A stretch of DNA of 64,000 nucleotides from Clostridiales bacterium (GTDB lineage Bacteria > Bacillota > Clostridia > Peptostreptococcales > Anaerovoracaceae): contig SVCU01000006.1 of NCBI GenBank assembly GCA_015058215.1, forward strand, positions 17,427-81,426, read 5' to 3'. Under the pieces are notes generated by a model. The model searched no databases. It was given only the letters and a program-made list of their open reading frames with translations, and was not told the DNA's origin. This document shows, one piece after another, positions 1 to 7,952 of the stretch (position 1 is its first letter; each line of letters begins with the position of its first letter). The translations under genes were made by a program, and so were the position numbers.

Positions 1-135
1 GTGCTGTTCTACACCGCCAAGAAGCTGGTAAAGCCCGCCCTGAATCTGCAGTGCGGCGACCGCATCATCATCACCGGCGGCAACACCAACGGCCAGTCCG
101 GCAACACCGACCTGATCAAGATCGAAACCCTGTAG
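1..135 (+). CDS. pyk: Pyruvate kinase, C-terminal end (partial)
   Basis: Last 44 codons of a gene entering from the left edge. The reading contains GDRIIITGG and GNTDLIKI, the end of the pyruvate kinase C-terminal domain, which forms the allosteric site and ends in a very similar GTTNLIKV string in other bacteria. The full enzyme converts phosphoenolpyruvate and ADP to pyruvate and ATP. The GTG at base 1 is in frame but is only where the window starts, not the gene start. A strong terminator follows about 75 bases downstream. The family call rests on this short tail only. Confidence 0.8.
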   Translation: MLFYTAKKLVKPALNLQCGDRIIITGGNTNGQSGNTDLIKIETL

Positions 136-210
136 CCATTGCAATTTCAATGGAAGAAGTAAAAAGACAAGCCAAAGAATAAGTTAAAAAACAAGTGAAA
201 AGTAAGTAAA

Positions 211-240
211 AAGAGGAACCCTGCAGGGTTCCTCTTTTTT
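211..240. terminator. Bidirectional intrinsic terminator
   Basis: Perfect hairpin of AAGAGGAACCC and its complement with a run of T on the + side and of A (T on the - strand) on the other. It can end both the pyruvate kinase transcript and the converging XRE regulator. Confidence 0.85.
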
Positions 241-823
241 AGAAGCGCTGTTTCATAAGACCGTGCTTGTTGCAGTACCAGTACAGGTAGGCGATGCCCC
301 GCTTCTGGAAGCGGGCTTCCGCGTTGCCTTCCGGATAGAGCTTTACAAACTGTACCCGGTCAGCTCCAACCACAGCCAGGAAGGAAATGAAATGATCTTT
401 GGTCATGGGATGGCGCACGGTGACGAACTGTTCATCTTCCACCGGCTCAACGGTGACGGCGTGGGCTTCGTCCACCTCCTCAGCTTCCAGCGGGGGAAGG
501 GGGATGCCGCAGCAGCAGATCACTGCATCGCCGCTGGCGTGGATCACATTGCCGCAAACCGGACAGACGTAGAATTTGGACCGCATCATGTTACAGGAAA
601 CATTGCGGTTGATCACGGTATTTCCGGACATCAGCTCCATGACGGTGACACCCAGGGCATTGGCCAGAGGTTCCATGAGAGAAATATCGGGCAGACCCTT
701 AGCGGTCTCCCACTTGGAAACGGCCTTGCTGCTGACACCGATCCGGTCTGCCAGCTCGCCTTGGGTCATGCCTCTTGCTTCGCGCAGCTGTTTGATAGCT
801 GCGCCGGTGATGTAGGTATCCAT
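239..823 (-). CDS. XRE-family regulator with zinc-ribbon-like C-terminal domain
   Basis: A 194-residue protein starting MDTYITG. Residues about 8-62 form a Cro/C1 helix-turn-helix (QLREARGMTQGELADRIG, SSKAVSKWE). After it come CPVCG and a CCCG motif around residues 87-105, which look like a small zinc knuckle, then an unclassified tail. The start at 823 is chosen because AAGGAGATC lies at the right distance; an upstream in-frame ATG at 919 lacks a ribosome site and would sit before the promoter's start point. Likely a DNA-binding regulator; its target is unknown. It has its own promoter inside the end of the neighbouring DinD-like gene. Confidence 0.8.
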   Translation of the reverse strand: MDTYITGAAIKQLREARGMTQGELADRIGVSSKAVSKWETAKGLPDISLMEPLANALGVTVMELMSGNTVINRNVSCNMMRSKFYVCPVCGNVIHASGDAVICCCGIPLPPLEAEEVDEAHAVTVEPVEDEQFVTVRHPMTKDHFISFLAVVGADRVQFVKLYPEGNAEARFQKRGIAYLYWYCNKHGLMKQRF

Positions 824-895
824 AAAACGATCTCCTTGCGTAATACAGCATGGACTGAACTTCTGCGAATCCGAATGCTGCGGGATTCTGTTTCT

Positions 896-924
896 ACTAT
901 ACCCAAAGATGGAGTTCACTGCAA
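896..924 (-). promoter_or_regulatory. Promoter of the XRE regulator
   Basis: On the - strand: TTGCAG, a 17-base spacer, TATAGT. It overlaps the last codons of the DinD-like gene, so the regulator can be expressed alone. Confidence 0.6.
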
Positions 925-1734
925 CCTACGCTGCGTGGATGCGGCTGTGACAACGGGAATACCGGTCCGTTCTTCTACTGCGAGGCGGGCAATGCCGGCG
1001 GCTTCGCCGCCTTCCCGCGCCACAGCTTTGTTTTCATCAAAAGTTTCAGGCTCCTTTTGCTTGGAAATCTCTGTGGTAGTTGCTTCTGCGAGCATATTGA
1101 GAACCAGTTCCAGCGTGGTCATGTTATCCCGCAGATTTTCTTTTTTCAAGCCTTTAAGATCTTTATACTGCCGCGTGGTAAGCCCTGACCAGGCCTGAGA
1201 AATTTCATCGGTGAGAATGGCATATTCTTTTCCTTTTTTAACACCGCGATGCTCCCATTCGTCGGTCAGTTCTTTGCGAACCTGGATGGCCTGCAGACGT
1301 TGGTTGATCCATTCCCGGGAATAGCCTTTTCTTTGATAAGTCGCCAAGGCACGATTGATACTGAGCTCCGGATCGATGTTTTCTTCCAGGCGTTCCCGGC
1401 CCACCTGCGCCAGCCAGAGCTTGAATGGTTCGGCTTTTGGGGAGGGTATGGACTGGATAAGCCGCAGAAGCTGCTCTGTATCCGCCACATCGGTGAGATA
1501 CATCTTACCATCTTTTGGAGATTTCATTCTCAGTCGGTTACAAAATGTAACCGACTGATTTCCTTCTTCTGAAAGACGTTTTTTTAGAACTTTCCAGTAG
1601 TTATTAGGATTTTTACTTTCTGTCAGGACGGCCACCACATCCACGATGGAAAAGTACCATTCTTCTTTTTCGGAATCCCAGACACTGCGGATACGCTGAT
1701 TCTGGAAAAGCTGCAAACTGTTCAGTTTTGTCAT
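916..1734 (-). CDS. dinD: BRO-N / DNA-damage-inducible protein D-like
   Basis: 272 residues, close to the 274 of E. coli DinD. The N-terminal half is a BRO-N domain (EEWYFSIVDVVAVL, then NYWKVLKKRL), and the string IQSIPSPKAEPFKLWLAQVG is typical of the Clostridia proteins annotated as DNA-damage-inducible protein D. E. coli DinD is an SOS protein reported to inhibit RecA filaments; whether this homologue does so is inference. Start at 1734 follows AAAGGGGGTATTCTC. A LexA box overlaps the predicted -35, which fits SOS control. The gene stands alone apart from the XRE gene downstream. Confidence 0.8.
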   Translation of the reverse strand: MTKLNSLQLFQNQRIRSVWDSEKEEWYFSIVDVVAVLTESKNPNNYWKVLKKRLSEEGNQSVTFCNRLRMKSPKDGKMYLTDVADTEQLLRLIQSIPSPKAEPFKLWLAQVGRERLEENIDPELSINRALATYQRKGYSREWINQRLQAIQVRKELTDEWEHRGVKKGKEYAILTDEISQAWSGLTTRQYKDLKGLKKENLRDNMTTLELVLNMLAEATTTEISKQKEPETFDENKAVAREGGEAAGIARLAVEERTGIPVVTAASTQRRLQ

Positions 1735-1770
1735 GAGAATACCCCCTTTTGCAAAGTGTTCTTTACGAAA

Positions 1771-1799
1771 AGGGTAACATAGAAAACGAAGAAGAACAA
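1771..1799 (-). promoter_or_regulatory. Putative promoter of the DinD-like gene
   Basis: On the - strand: TTGTTC, 17 bases, TACCCT. The -35 hexamer is the right half of the LexA box, so LexA bound here would block polymerase. Confidence 0.5.
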
Positions 1800-1805
1800 G
1801 TGTTC
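1794..1805. promoter_or_regulatory. LexA (DinR) box
   Basis: GAACAAGTGTTC, an exact match to the Firmicutes LexA/DinR pattern GAAC-N4-GTTC, placed 60 bases upstream of the DinD-like start. Known family knowledge: LexA represses SOS genes through this site. Confidence 0.75.
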
Positions 1806-1819
1806 GCGCCCGGAAATCG

Positions 1820-1866
1820 TTCGACAAGTTTCGACAAAATTCGACAAACTGAACAAAAGCGAGCAA
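1820..1866. promoter_or_regulatory. 10-bp-phased TTCGACA array (Spo0A-box-like)
   Basis: Three exact TTCGACA copies start at 1820, 1830 and 1840. Two decayed copies in the same 10-base phase follow (TGAACAA at 1850, CGAGCAA at 1860). The reverse complement TGTCGAA is the Spo0A box core (TGNCGAA), and Spo0A dimers are known to bind tandem boxes one helical turn apart. The array lies between two divergent promoters. Identity of the binding protein is inference. Confidence 0.55.
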
Positions 1867-1882
1867 ACTGCAGACAGCCCGG

Positions 1883-1911
1883 TTGATTTACAGAATCGCA
1901 GGTGATATGAT
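1883..1911 (+). promoter_or_regulatory. Putative promoter of the membrane protein gene
   Basis: TTGATT, 17 bases, TATGAT. Transcription would start near 1918, which argues for a translation start at 1967 rather than at the earlier in-frame TTG/ATG codons. Confidence 0.5.
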
Positions 1912-1966
1912 TGAACAAAATAAAGAAATTCGCGTTTTCTTTGCGAAGAAAGGCTGGTCTTTTCCG

Positions 1967-3142
1967 ATGTCTACCATTGTTACATTGAGTGTATGTTTGC
2001 TTTTGACATTGATCCCTTCGCTTGTTATCCTGCTTCACAAAAGCGATCCGAAGAAGAGTCTGCCGCTGACCATCATGGCAATCGTGTTTACCGGGATTTC
2101 CTGCATCGGCGGTTTTGTCGCAACTAAGTTTATCGGACTGCAAATCATGCTGGGCCCCATCGAACTTTTCTCGCAGATCCTGTCGATCCTGGCATCGGTG
2201 ATCCTTTCGCTGTTCTTTAAGAAATTTTTCGCCGGAAAAGCGGACGAATCTGCTGCTGCAGAAACTCAGGATGGTTCCGGACAGCCTGCACCGAAAAAGA
2301 ATGCAAAATTTGGCCTGTTGATCACCGTTGCAGTTCTGGCAGTGGCCCTGGTGGGTGTAATGGCCCTTGCCGGCGGCGGGGAAGAAACTTTCACTGTGGG
2401 GCAGGTATGTGGCCCCGATGGCATCAATTTCATTTTGTATGAATGCTATCTGTCGGAACGGATCGATAAAGATACCCTCGATCCCAAAACCATCGATGAC
2501 GAAGGCTGGAACGCAGAGGAAGGCAATATTTTCACCTATCTGAACTATCGGGTCATCAATCATTTGGACTACACCATCAACCTTCACACGGACGTGAATA
2601 TTTATGCGGAATTCCGGGGAGAGCGGTATGGCAATTACCGGGTCAGCAGCCAGGGGGAAGATCCTGCCGATATGGATGTGGCCCCAAATCAGGATAAAAG
2701 CTGTCACTTTGTGTTTTATGATATGACCGAAGAACTGCGCGATGCGGAACCCGGTGAAAAACTGCGCATTCTGGTGGATTTTCAGGGCAAAACCTTTGTG
2801 TACGAAATCCCCGTTTACGAACTGGAAGTTTGCAAGGCTGAGGAAGTGCAGGGGAATGGTTCCGGCTTTGTAAAGGCGGATGCATCCACGGAACAGAACG
2901 TGCGGCAGATCCTGAATAACAGCAAAGGTTATACCTGGCAGAGCGGCAACGTCAAATGCAGACTGTCTTTCACCGATACGGAAGCCAGCCTGGAACAGAC
3001 TCTGGCCGGCAGCACCTACACCGTCAGCGGCCCCTACGAAGTGGGAACCGAATACCTGAAGGTCAACTATGGCGGCGGCGATGTGTATTATCGCTGGGAT
3101 TACAACGAAAACGGGCATCTGAACCTGTATCTTGTTGACTAA
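1967..3142 (+). CDS. Membrane protein with long extracytoplasmic domain, unknown function
   Basis: 391 residues if started at MSTIVTL. Three or four hydrophobic segments lie in the first 75 residues, then a charged linker rich in A, Q and P, another transmembrane helix around residues 117-135, and a C-terminal domain of about 250 residues that begins FTVGQVC and is mostly beta-like. I do not recognise the family. The start is uncertain: in-frame alternatives at 1883 and 1907 precede or overlap the predicted promoter, while 1967 has only a distant AAGAAAGG. The last 100 residues (LEQTLAGSTYTVSGPY) resemble short secreted-protein modules by eye only. A terminator follows. Confidence 0.65.
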   Translation: MSTIVTLSVCLLLTLIPSLVILLHKSDPKKSLPLTIMAIVFTGISCIGGFVATKFIGLQIMLGPIELFSQILSILASVILSLFFKKFFAGKADESAAAETQDGSGQPAPKKNAKFGLLITVAVLAVALVGVMALAGGGEETFTVGQVCGPDGINFILYECYLSERIDKDTLDPKTIDDEGWNAEEGNIFTYLNYRVINHLDYTINLHTDVNIYAEFRGERYGNYRVSSQGEDPADMDVAPNQDKSCHFVFYDMTEELRDAEPGEKLRILVDFQGKTFVYEIPVYELEVCKAEEVQGNGSGFVKADASTEQNVRQILNNSKGYTWQSGNVKCRLSFTDTEASLEQTLAGSTYTVSGPYEVGTEYLKVNYGGGDVYYRWDYNENGHLNLYLVD

Positions 3143-3186
3143 GCCGATGCGGTTCCGAAGATACTATTTTAGAAAAAAGAATAGAA

Positions 3187-3217
3187 AAAAGGCTCCGACA
3201 TGGTCGGAGCCTTTTTC
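3187..3217. terminator. Bidirectional intrinsic terminator
   Basis: Hairpin GGCTCCGAC/GTCGGAGCC flanked by A and T runs. It can end the membrane-protein gene and the converging tRNA-Glu transcript. Confidence 0.85.
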
Positions 3218-3220
3218 GAT

Positions 3221-3295
3221 TGGTAGTCCCTAGGGGAATCGAACCCCTGATTCCGCCGTGAGAGGGCGACGTCTTGACCGCTTGACCAAGAGACC
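3221..3295 (-). tRNA. tRNA-Glu (anticodon CUC)
   Basis: 75 nt on the - strand including encoded CCA. Acceptor GGTCTCT pairs with AGGGACT (two G-T wobbles), anticodon loop CTCTCAC gives CUC, and the T arm is AGGGG-TTCGATT-CCCCT. D arm GGTCAAGCGGTCAAGA is typical of tRNA-Glu. Confidence 0.95.
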
Positions 3296-3316
3296 ACAAT
3301 TTTGTAAGCACAAACT

Positions 3317-3345
3317 ATTATATTGGATTTTTTTCGCTTTGTCTA
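3317..3345 (-). promoter_or_regulatory. Promoter of tRNA-Glu
   Basis: On the - strand: TAGACA, 17 bases, TATAAT, about 22 bases before the mature 5' end of the tRNA. Confidence 0.65.
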
Positions 3346-3365
3346 TGGTCTTTTTGGATTTTTTT

Positions 3366-3374
3366 TGTTAGAAT
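3366..3374 (+). promoter_or_regulatory. Possible extended -10 promoter of thrC
   Basis: TGTTAGAAT fits an extended -10 (TGn-TAGAAT); no good -35 is seen at the usual distance. Weak call. Confidence 0.3.
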
Positions 3375-3427
3375 GGACACATTCCGGCGGAGCGTGCGCG
3401 CGATGCCGTCACATAAGGAGGATCATT

Positions 3428-4921
3428 ATGATTCGTTATCAGAGCACCAGAGGAAGCAATGTGAAGAAGTCCGCAGCCCAGGCCGTGATCCGGGGCATCG
3501 CAGAAGACAAGGGTCTGTACGTGCCCGAAACCATGCCGGAAGCTTTCCTGACTCCCGCCTTTCTGGAAAGCCTGAAAGATAAGACTTACCCTGAAACCGC
3601 CGCTGCCATCCTGCCCGCATTCCTGACGGACTATACCGCAGAAGAGCTGCAGGCCTGCATCGACGGCGCTTACAATACCGATAAATTCAGCAAGGAAGAG
3701 ATCGTTCCCCTGCAGAAGGCCGGCGGCGCCTGGTTCCTGGAGCTGTACCACGGCCGCACCGCAGCCTTCAAAGATATGGCTCTGTCCATCCTGCCTTACC
3801 TGCTGACCACCGCCATGAAGAAGGAAGGGGAGACCAAGAAAGTGGTCATCCTCACCGCCACCTCCGGCGATACCGGCAAGGCCGCCCTGGAAGGCTTCGC
3901 CGACGTTCCCGGCACGGAGATCATCGTTTTCTATCCCGAAACCGGTGTCAGCCAGGTGCAGAAGCAGCAGATGATCACCCAGGAAGGGGAGAACACTCAC
4001 GTTTTCGGCATCCGCGGCAACTTCGACGATGCCCAGACCGGCGTCAAAAAGATCTTCACCGATGCGGCCATCGCCAAGCAGCTGGAAGATCTGGGCTGCA
4101 AGTTCTCTTCCGCAAATTCCATCAACATCGGCCGTCTGGTGCCCCAGGTGGTCTATTACGTCTGGGCTTACACCCAGCTGCTGAAAGCCGGTGAAATCAA
4201 GGCCGGCGAAGCCATCAACGTGGTGGTGCCCACCGGCAACTTCGGCAACATCCTGGCCGCCTGGTACGCCAAGGCTTTGGGCCTGCCCGTGAAGAAGTTC
4301 ATCTGCGCCTCCAACGAAAACAACGTACTCACCGACTTTATCAACAACGGTGTCTACGATATTTCCGAAAGAGCCTTCCACGTGACCAGCTCTCCCTCTA
4401 TGGACATCCTGATCTCCAGCAATCTGGAACGTCTGCTGTACCATCTGTCCGGAAACGACGGCGACGAGATCCGCGCGCTCATGACCGCTCTGGAAACCGA
4501 AAAGAAGTACGAGGTCAGCAGCAAGATCCGGGAAGGTCTGGCCGATTTTGTGGGCGGCTGCGCAGACCAGGCGCAGACTGCGGAAGCCATTGGCAGCCTG
4601 TGGAAGTCCGAGGGCTATCTGATGGATACCCACACCGCCGTAGGCTACAGCGTTTACAAGGCTTATAAGGAAGAAACCGGCGATGATACCCCTGCGGTGA
4701 TCGCATCCACCGCCAGCCCCTATAAGTTCGCGGACAGCGTTTCCGCCGCCATCGATCTTCCCAAAGCTGCGGACGGTTTTACCGCTCTGGAAGAACTGCA
4801 TGCGGCCACTTCCGTGACCGTTCCCAAGGGTCTGCAGGCTCTGGACAAGAAGGCTGTCCGCCACCCCGGCGTCGTGGAAATCGATGCCATGACCGAAGCC
4901 GTTTTTGGCTCTCTCCGCTAA
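3428..4921 (+). CDS. thrC: Threonine synthase
   Basis: 497 residues, the usual length of the long (E. coli/yeast-type) threonine synthase. It makes threonine from O-phosphohomoserine using pyridoxal phosphate in the cytoplasm. The PLP lysine lies in AAFKDMALS near residue 114; the glycine-rich phosphate loop is seen as ATSGDTGKAAL and VPTGNFGNILAAWYA; the N-terminal YQSTRG is characteristic. Start follows AAGGAGGATCATT. It stands alone, with a terminator behind it; no T-box or other threonine leader is visible upstream. Confidence 0.95.
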   Translation: MIRYQSTRGSNVKKSAAQAVIRGIAEDKGLYVPETMPEAFLTPAFLESLKDKTYPETAAAILPAFLTDYTAEELQACIDGAYNTDKFSKEEIVPLQKAGGAWFLELYHGRTAAFKDMALSILPYLLTTAMKKEGETKKVVILTATSGDTGKAALEGFADVPGTEIIVFYPETGVSQVQKQQMITQEGENTHVFGIRGNFDDAQTGVKKIFTDAAIAKQLEDLGCKFSSANSINIGRLVPQVVYYVWAYTQLLKAGEIKAGEAINVVVPTGNFGNILAAWYAKALGLPVKKFICASNENNVLTDFINNGVYDISERAFHVTSSPSMDILISSNLERLLYHLSGNDGDEIRALMTALETEKKYEVSSKIREGLADFVGGCADQAQTAEAIGSLWKSEGYLMDTHTAVGYSVYKAYKEETGDDTPAVIASTASPYKFADSVSAAIDLPKAADGFTALEELHAATSVTVPKGLQALDKKAVRHPGVVEIDAMTEAVFGSLR

Positions 4922-5004
4922 GAATCGAAACAATTTTGAAAAAGATTTAACGAAATTGAACGAAGTTTTAACGAAGTTGAAAACTGTTTTAACAATGTGC
5001 AAAA

Positions 5005-5032
5005 ACGCCCGCAAAAAAGCGGGCGTCTTTTG
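5005..5032 (+). terminator. Intrinsic terminator of thrC
   Basis: CGCCCGC/GCGGGCG hairpin with a short A loop followed by TCTTTT. Confidence 0.8.
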
Positions 5033-5081
5033 TATTTTTTGCAGTTTTTTTTGATTTTCTTCTTTTCAATTGCTGTGTTTA

Positions 5082-5090
5082 TGTTAAAAT
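5082..5090 (+). promoter_or_regulatory. Possible extended -10 promoter of the rnf operon
   Basis: TGTTAAAAT, an extended -10, about 70 bases before rnfC. The -35 is poor. The same stretch partly resembles a Rex operator (TGTTAA-N4-TTA), but the match is incomplete. Confidence 0.35.
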
Positions 5091-5158
5091 GTTACTGTTG
5101 ATTTTTGCAACGTTTTTTATGCTGCAAAAATGAAAGTTTTTGAAAGGAAGTAGAGACA

Positions 5159-6466
5159 ATGATTCGAAAACATCTGCCGGCAATTCATGTGGCTCATCAC
5201 AAGAACACCATGAATCTGCCCGTGGAAGCTATGCCTATCCCTGCCAAGGTCTGCATTGCTATGGTACAGCACATCGGTGCTCCCTGCAAGCCCGTTGTCA
5301 AAGTTGGTGACAGCGTAAAAGTGGGCCAGGTCATCGGCGATAGCGAAGCTTTCGTCAGCGCTCCCATCCATGCCAGCGTTTCCGGTAAGGTGGCCAAGAT
5401 CGAACGGAAGATGACCCTGCAGGGCCAGCACGACGAAACCATCACCATCATTCCCGACAAACTCCAGGAAGTCTACGAAGGCGTACAGCCTCCCGTGATC
5501 GAAAGCCGTGCCGATTTCCTGAAGGCAGTCCGCGCCAGCGGTCTGGTCGGTCTGGGCGGCGCAGCATTCCCCACCCACGTAAAGTTCAACCCCAAGAACA
5601 TCGACGAAGTGGACACCCTCATCGTCAACGGCGCAGAATGCGAACCCTACATCACCGTAGACTATCGCAGAATGCTGGATGAACCCCAGAAGGTCATCAA
5701 CGGCTGCCTGGCCGTCATGAAGTGGATGGACCTGAAGAAGTGCTTCATCGGCGTGGAAAGCAATAAGCCCAAGGCCATCAAGGCTCTGGAAGAAGCTGCA
5801 AAGGATTACCCCGAAATCGAAGTGATCACTCTGCAGGCCAAGTACCCCCAGGGTGCAGAACGAGTTCTGATCTACGAAACCACCGGCAAGGTCATGGGCC
5901 CCGGCAAGCTGCCCGCTGACGTCGGTGTGGTGGTTTCCAACGTCACCTCCATCGCCACTCTGCAGGAATACCTGGAAACCGGTATGCCTCTGGTCGCAAA
6001 GAACCTGACCGTGGACGGCAACGCAGTCCGCACTCCCAAGAACCTGCGGGTTCCCATCGGTACCGTCATTTCCGACGTTGTCGATTACTGCGGTGGCTAT
6101 CGCCGCATCCCCAAGAAGCTGATCATGGGTGGTCCCATGATGGGCCGTGCCATCTACGACGATGGTCATTCCATTCTGAAAAACAACAATGCTATTCTGG
6201 TCTTTGACGAAAAGGCATCCGAACAGCCCAAGGCAACGGATTGCATCCGCTGCGGCCGCTGCGTGGAAGCCTGCCCCATGAACCTGATGCCCACCGAACT
6301 GGCAAGAGCAGTAGACGCCAAGAACGTTGACGCTCTGGTAAAGCGCCGCGTCGGTCTGTGCATGGAATGCGGCAGCTGCTCCTACGTCTGCCCCGCAAAG
6401 CGTCAGCTGTCCCTGATTAACCGTCTGGGCAAGGCCATCGTAGCAGAAGGAGGTAAAAAAGCATGA
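5159..6466 (+). CDS. rnfC: Rnf complex subunit C (NADH-side iron-sulfur protein)
   Basis: 435 residues, first gene of the Rnf operon. RnfC is the peripheral subunit that handles NAD(H) and FMN and carries two 4Fe-4S clusters. The cluster motifs are CIRCGRCVEACP near residue 362 and CMECGSCSYVCP near residue 401. The N-terminal biotin/lipoyl-like barrel and the GLGGAAFPTHVK nucleotide-site string near residues 130-145 are both seen. Start follows GAAAGGAAGTAGAGACA. It overlaps rnfD by four bases, so translation is probably coupled. Confidence 0.95.
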   Translation: MIRKHLPAIHVAHHKNTMNLPVEAMPIPAKVCIAMVQHIGAPCKPVVKVGDSVKVGQVIGDSEAFVSAPIHASVSGKVAKIERKMTLQGQHDETITIIPDKLQEVYEGVQPPVIESRADFLKAVRASGLVGLGGAAFPTHVKFNPKNIDEVDTLIVNGAECEPYITVDYRRMLDEPQKVINGCLAVMKWMDLKKCFIGVESNKPKAIKALEEAAKDYPEIEVITLQAKYPQGAERVLIYETTGKVMGPGKLPADVGVVVSNVTSIATLQEYLETGMPLVAKNLTVDGNAVRTPKNLRVPIGTVISDVVDYCGGYRRIPKKLIMGGPMMGRAIYDDGHSILKNNNAILVFDEKASEQPKATDCIRCGRCVEACPMNLMPTELARAVDAKNVDALVKRRVGLCMECGSCSYVCPAKRQLSLINRLGKAIVAEGGKKA

Positions 6467-7419
6467 GCCGTCTCGCACAGGGAAGCTTAGTCGTATCTTC
6501 TTCCCCCCACGTTCACAGCGAAGCAACCACTCAGAAGATCATGCTGGATGTGATCATCGCCATGATCCCCGCCATCATCATGTCTGCAGTTGTTTTCGGT
6601 GAAAGAGCTGTCCTGATGACCTGCGTCTGCGCCGGCGCTTCCGCTGCATTCGAAGCACTCTATCGTAAACTCATGAAGAAGGAACAGACCGTACAGGATC
6701 TGTCCGCTATCGTTACCGGTATCCTCATCGCACTGAACGTGCCCGTAACTCTGCCCTTCTGGCAGGCTGTTCTGGGCTGCGGCTTCGCAATCATCATTGT
6801 TAAGCAGCTGTTCGGCGGTATCGGTCAGAACTTCGTGAACCCCGCCATCGCAGCAAGAGTTTTCCTGCTGGTATCCTTCGCCACTCCCATGACCACCTGG
6901 TCCGTGACCCGTCAGATGGTCGCAGCCGGTGTGGATGCCACTACCATGGCAACTCCTCTGGGTCTGCTGGCAGAAGGCGCTGTAGACCAGCTGCCCTCCA
7001 ACCTGGATCTGTTCCTGGGCTTCTGCGGCGGTTCTCTGGGTGAAACCAGCGCACTGGCACTGCTGATCGGCGGCATCTACCTGGTAGTCCGCAAGGTCAT
7101 CAGCCCCGTGATCCCCGTATCCTACATGGCAACCGTGGCTCTGTTCGCACTGCTGATGGGCCAGGATCCCATTTTCCATCTGTGCGCCGGCGGCGTGATG
7201 CTGGGTGCCATCTTCATGGCAACCGACTACACCACCGCTCCTCTGACCACTACCGGCAGAATCATCTTCGGTGTCGGCTGCGGCTTCATCACCATGGTGA
7301 TCCGTCTCTTCGGTTCCTATCCCGAAGGCGTTTCCTTCGCCATTATGCTGATGAACATCATCACTCCTCACATCGATAATCTGTCCAGACGTAAGCTGTA
7401 CGGAGGTGTAAAGGCATGA
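6463..7419 (+). CDS. rnfD: Rnf complex subunit D (membrane flavoprotein)
   Basis: 318 residues with about nine to ten hydrophobic helices. RnfD is an integral membrane subunit related to NqrB and holds a covalently bound FMN. The string MATDYTTAPLTTTGR near residues 252-266 is the expected FMN-threonine region. Family knowledge assigns it a central role in electron passage across the membrane coupled to Na+ or H+ export. It overlaps both neighbours by four bases. Confidence 0.93.
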   Translation: MSRLAQGSLVVSSSPHVHSEATTQKIMLDVIIAMIPAIIMSAVVFGERAVLMTCVCAGASAAFEALYRKLMKKEQTVQDLSAIVTGILIALNVPVTLPFWQAVLGCGFAIIIVKQLFGGIGQNFVNPAIAARVFLLVSFATPMTTWSVTRQMVAAGVDATTMATPLGLLAEGAVDQLPSNLDLFLGFCGGSLGETSALALLIGGIYLVVRKVISPVIPVSYMATVALFALLMGQDPIFHLCAGGVMLGAIFMATDYTTAPLTTTGRIIFGVGCGFITMVIRLFGSYPEGVSFAIMLMNIITPHIDNLSRRKLYGGVKA

Positions 7420-7952
7420 GTAAGAGCAAGTTCAACGAATACGGCAAGCCCATTGTCGTGCTGACCCTGATCTGTCTGGTCGTCACCGCAGCACTGGCCT
7501 TTACCTACGATTTCACCAAGCCCATCATCGATGCGATCAACGAACGCATCGCCAACGAAACCAGAGCTTCCGTTCTGCCCGAAGGCACCAGCTTCACCCA
7601 GTCCGATGCCGCACTGGCAGACGGTGTGATCGAAGTTTATGTTGCCGATAACGGCGCAGGCATGGTCGTCACCTCCGCAGCCAAGGGCTTCGGCGGCGAT
7701 ATCACCGTTATGACCGGTATCGATGCCAACGGCAAGATCACCGGCGTCAGCGTTACCAGCCATGGCGAAACTCCCGGTCTGGGCACCAAGGCTATGACCG
7801 AAACCTACCTGGCCAATTACCAGGGCCTGGATGAAGCCGTTCTGGGCACCACCATTGACGGCGTCACCGGTGCAACCTATTCCTCCAGAGGTATCTGCAA
7901 CGCTGTTGCAATGGCTCTGGCACAGTTTGAAAAAATGGGAGGTGCATTCTAA
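7416..7952 (+). CDS. rnfG: Rnf complex subunit G (FMN-binding)
   Basis: 178 residues. One N-terminal transmembrane helix (residues about 12-32) anchors an extracytoplasmic FMN-binding domain. The motif TGATYSS near residues 150-156 is the covalent flavin attachment site, with threonine carrying FMN through a phosphoester bond in studied homologues. HGETPGLGTK is also characteristic. The stop overlaps the rnfE start by one base. Confidence 0.93.
   Translation: MSKSKFNEYGKPIVVLTLICLVVTAALAFTYDFTKPIIDAINERIANETRASVLPEGTSFTQSDAALADGVIEVYVADNGAGMVVTSAAKGFGGDITVMTGIDANGKITGVSVTSHGETPGLGTKAMTETYLANYQGLDEAVLGTTIDGVTGATYSSRGICNAVAMALAQFEKMGGAF

Noticed and set aside
3296..3427. T-box or other riboswitch before thrC
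   Set aside because: The leader is too short and lacks the T-box sequence and a terminator/antiterminator pair.
5076..5100. Rex operator before the rnf operon
   Set aside because: Only TGTTAA-N4-TTA is present; the right half does not complete TTAACAA, so I do not call it.
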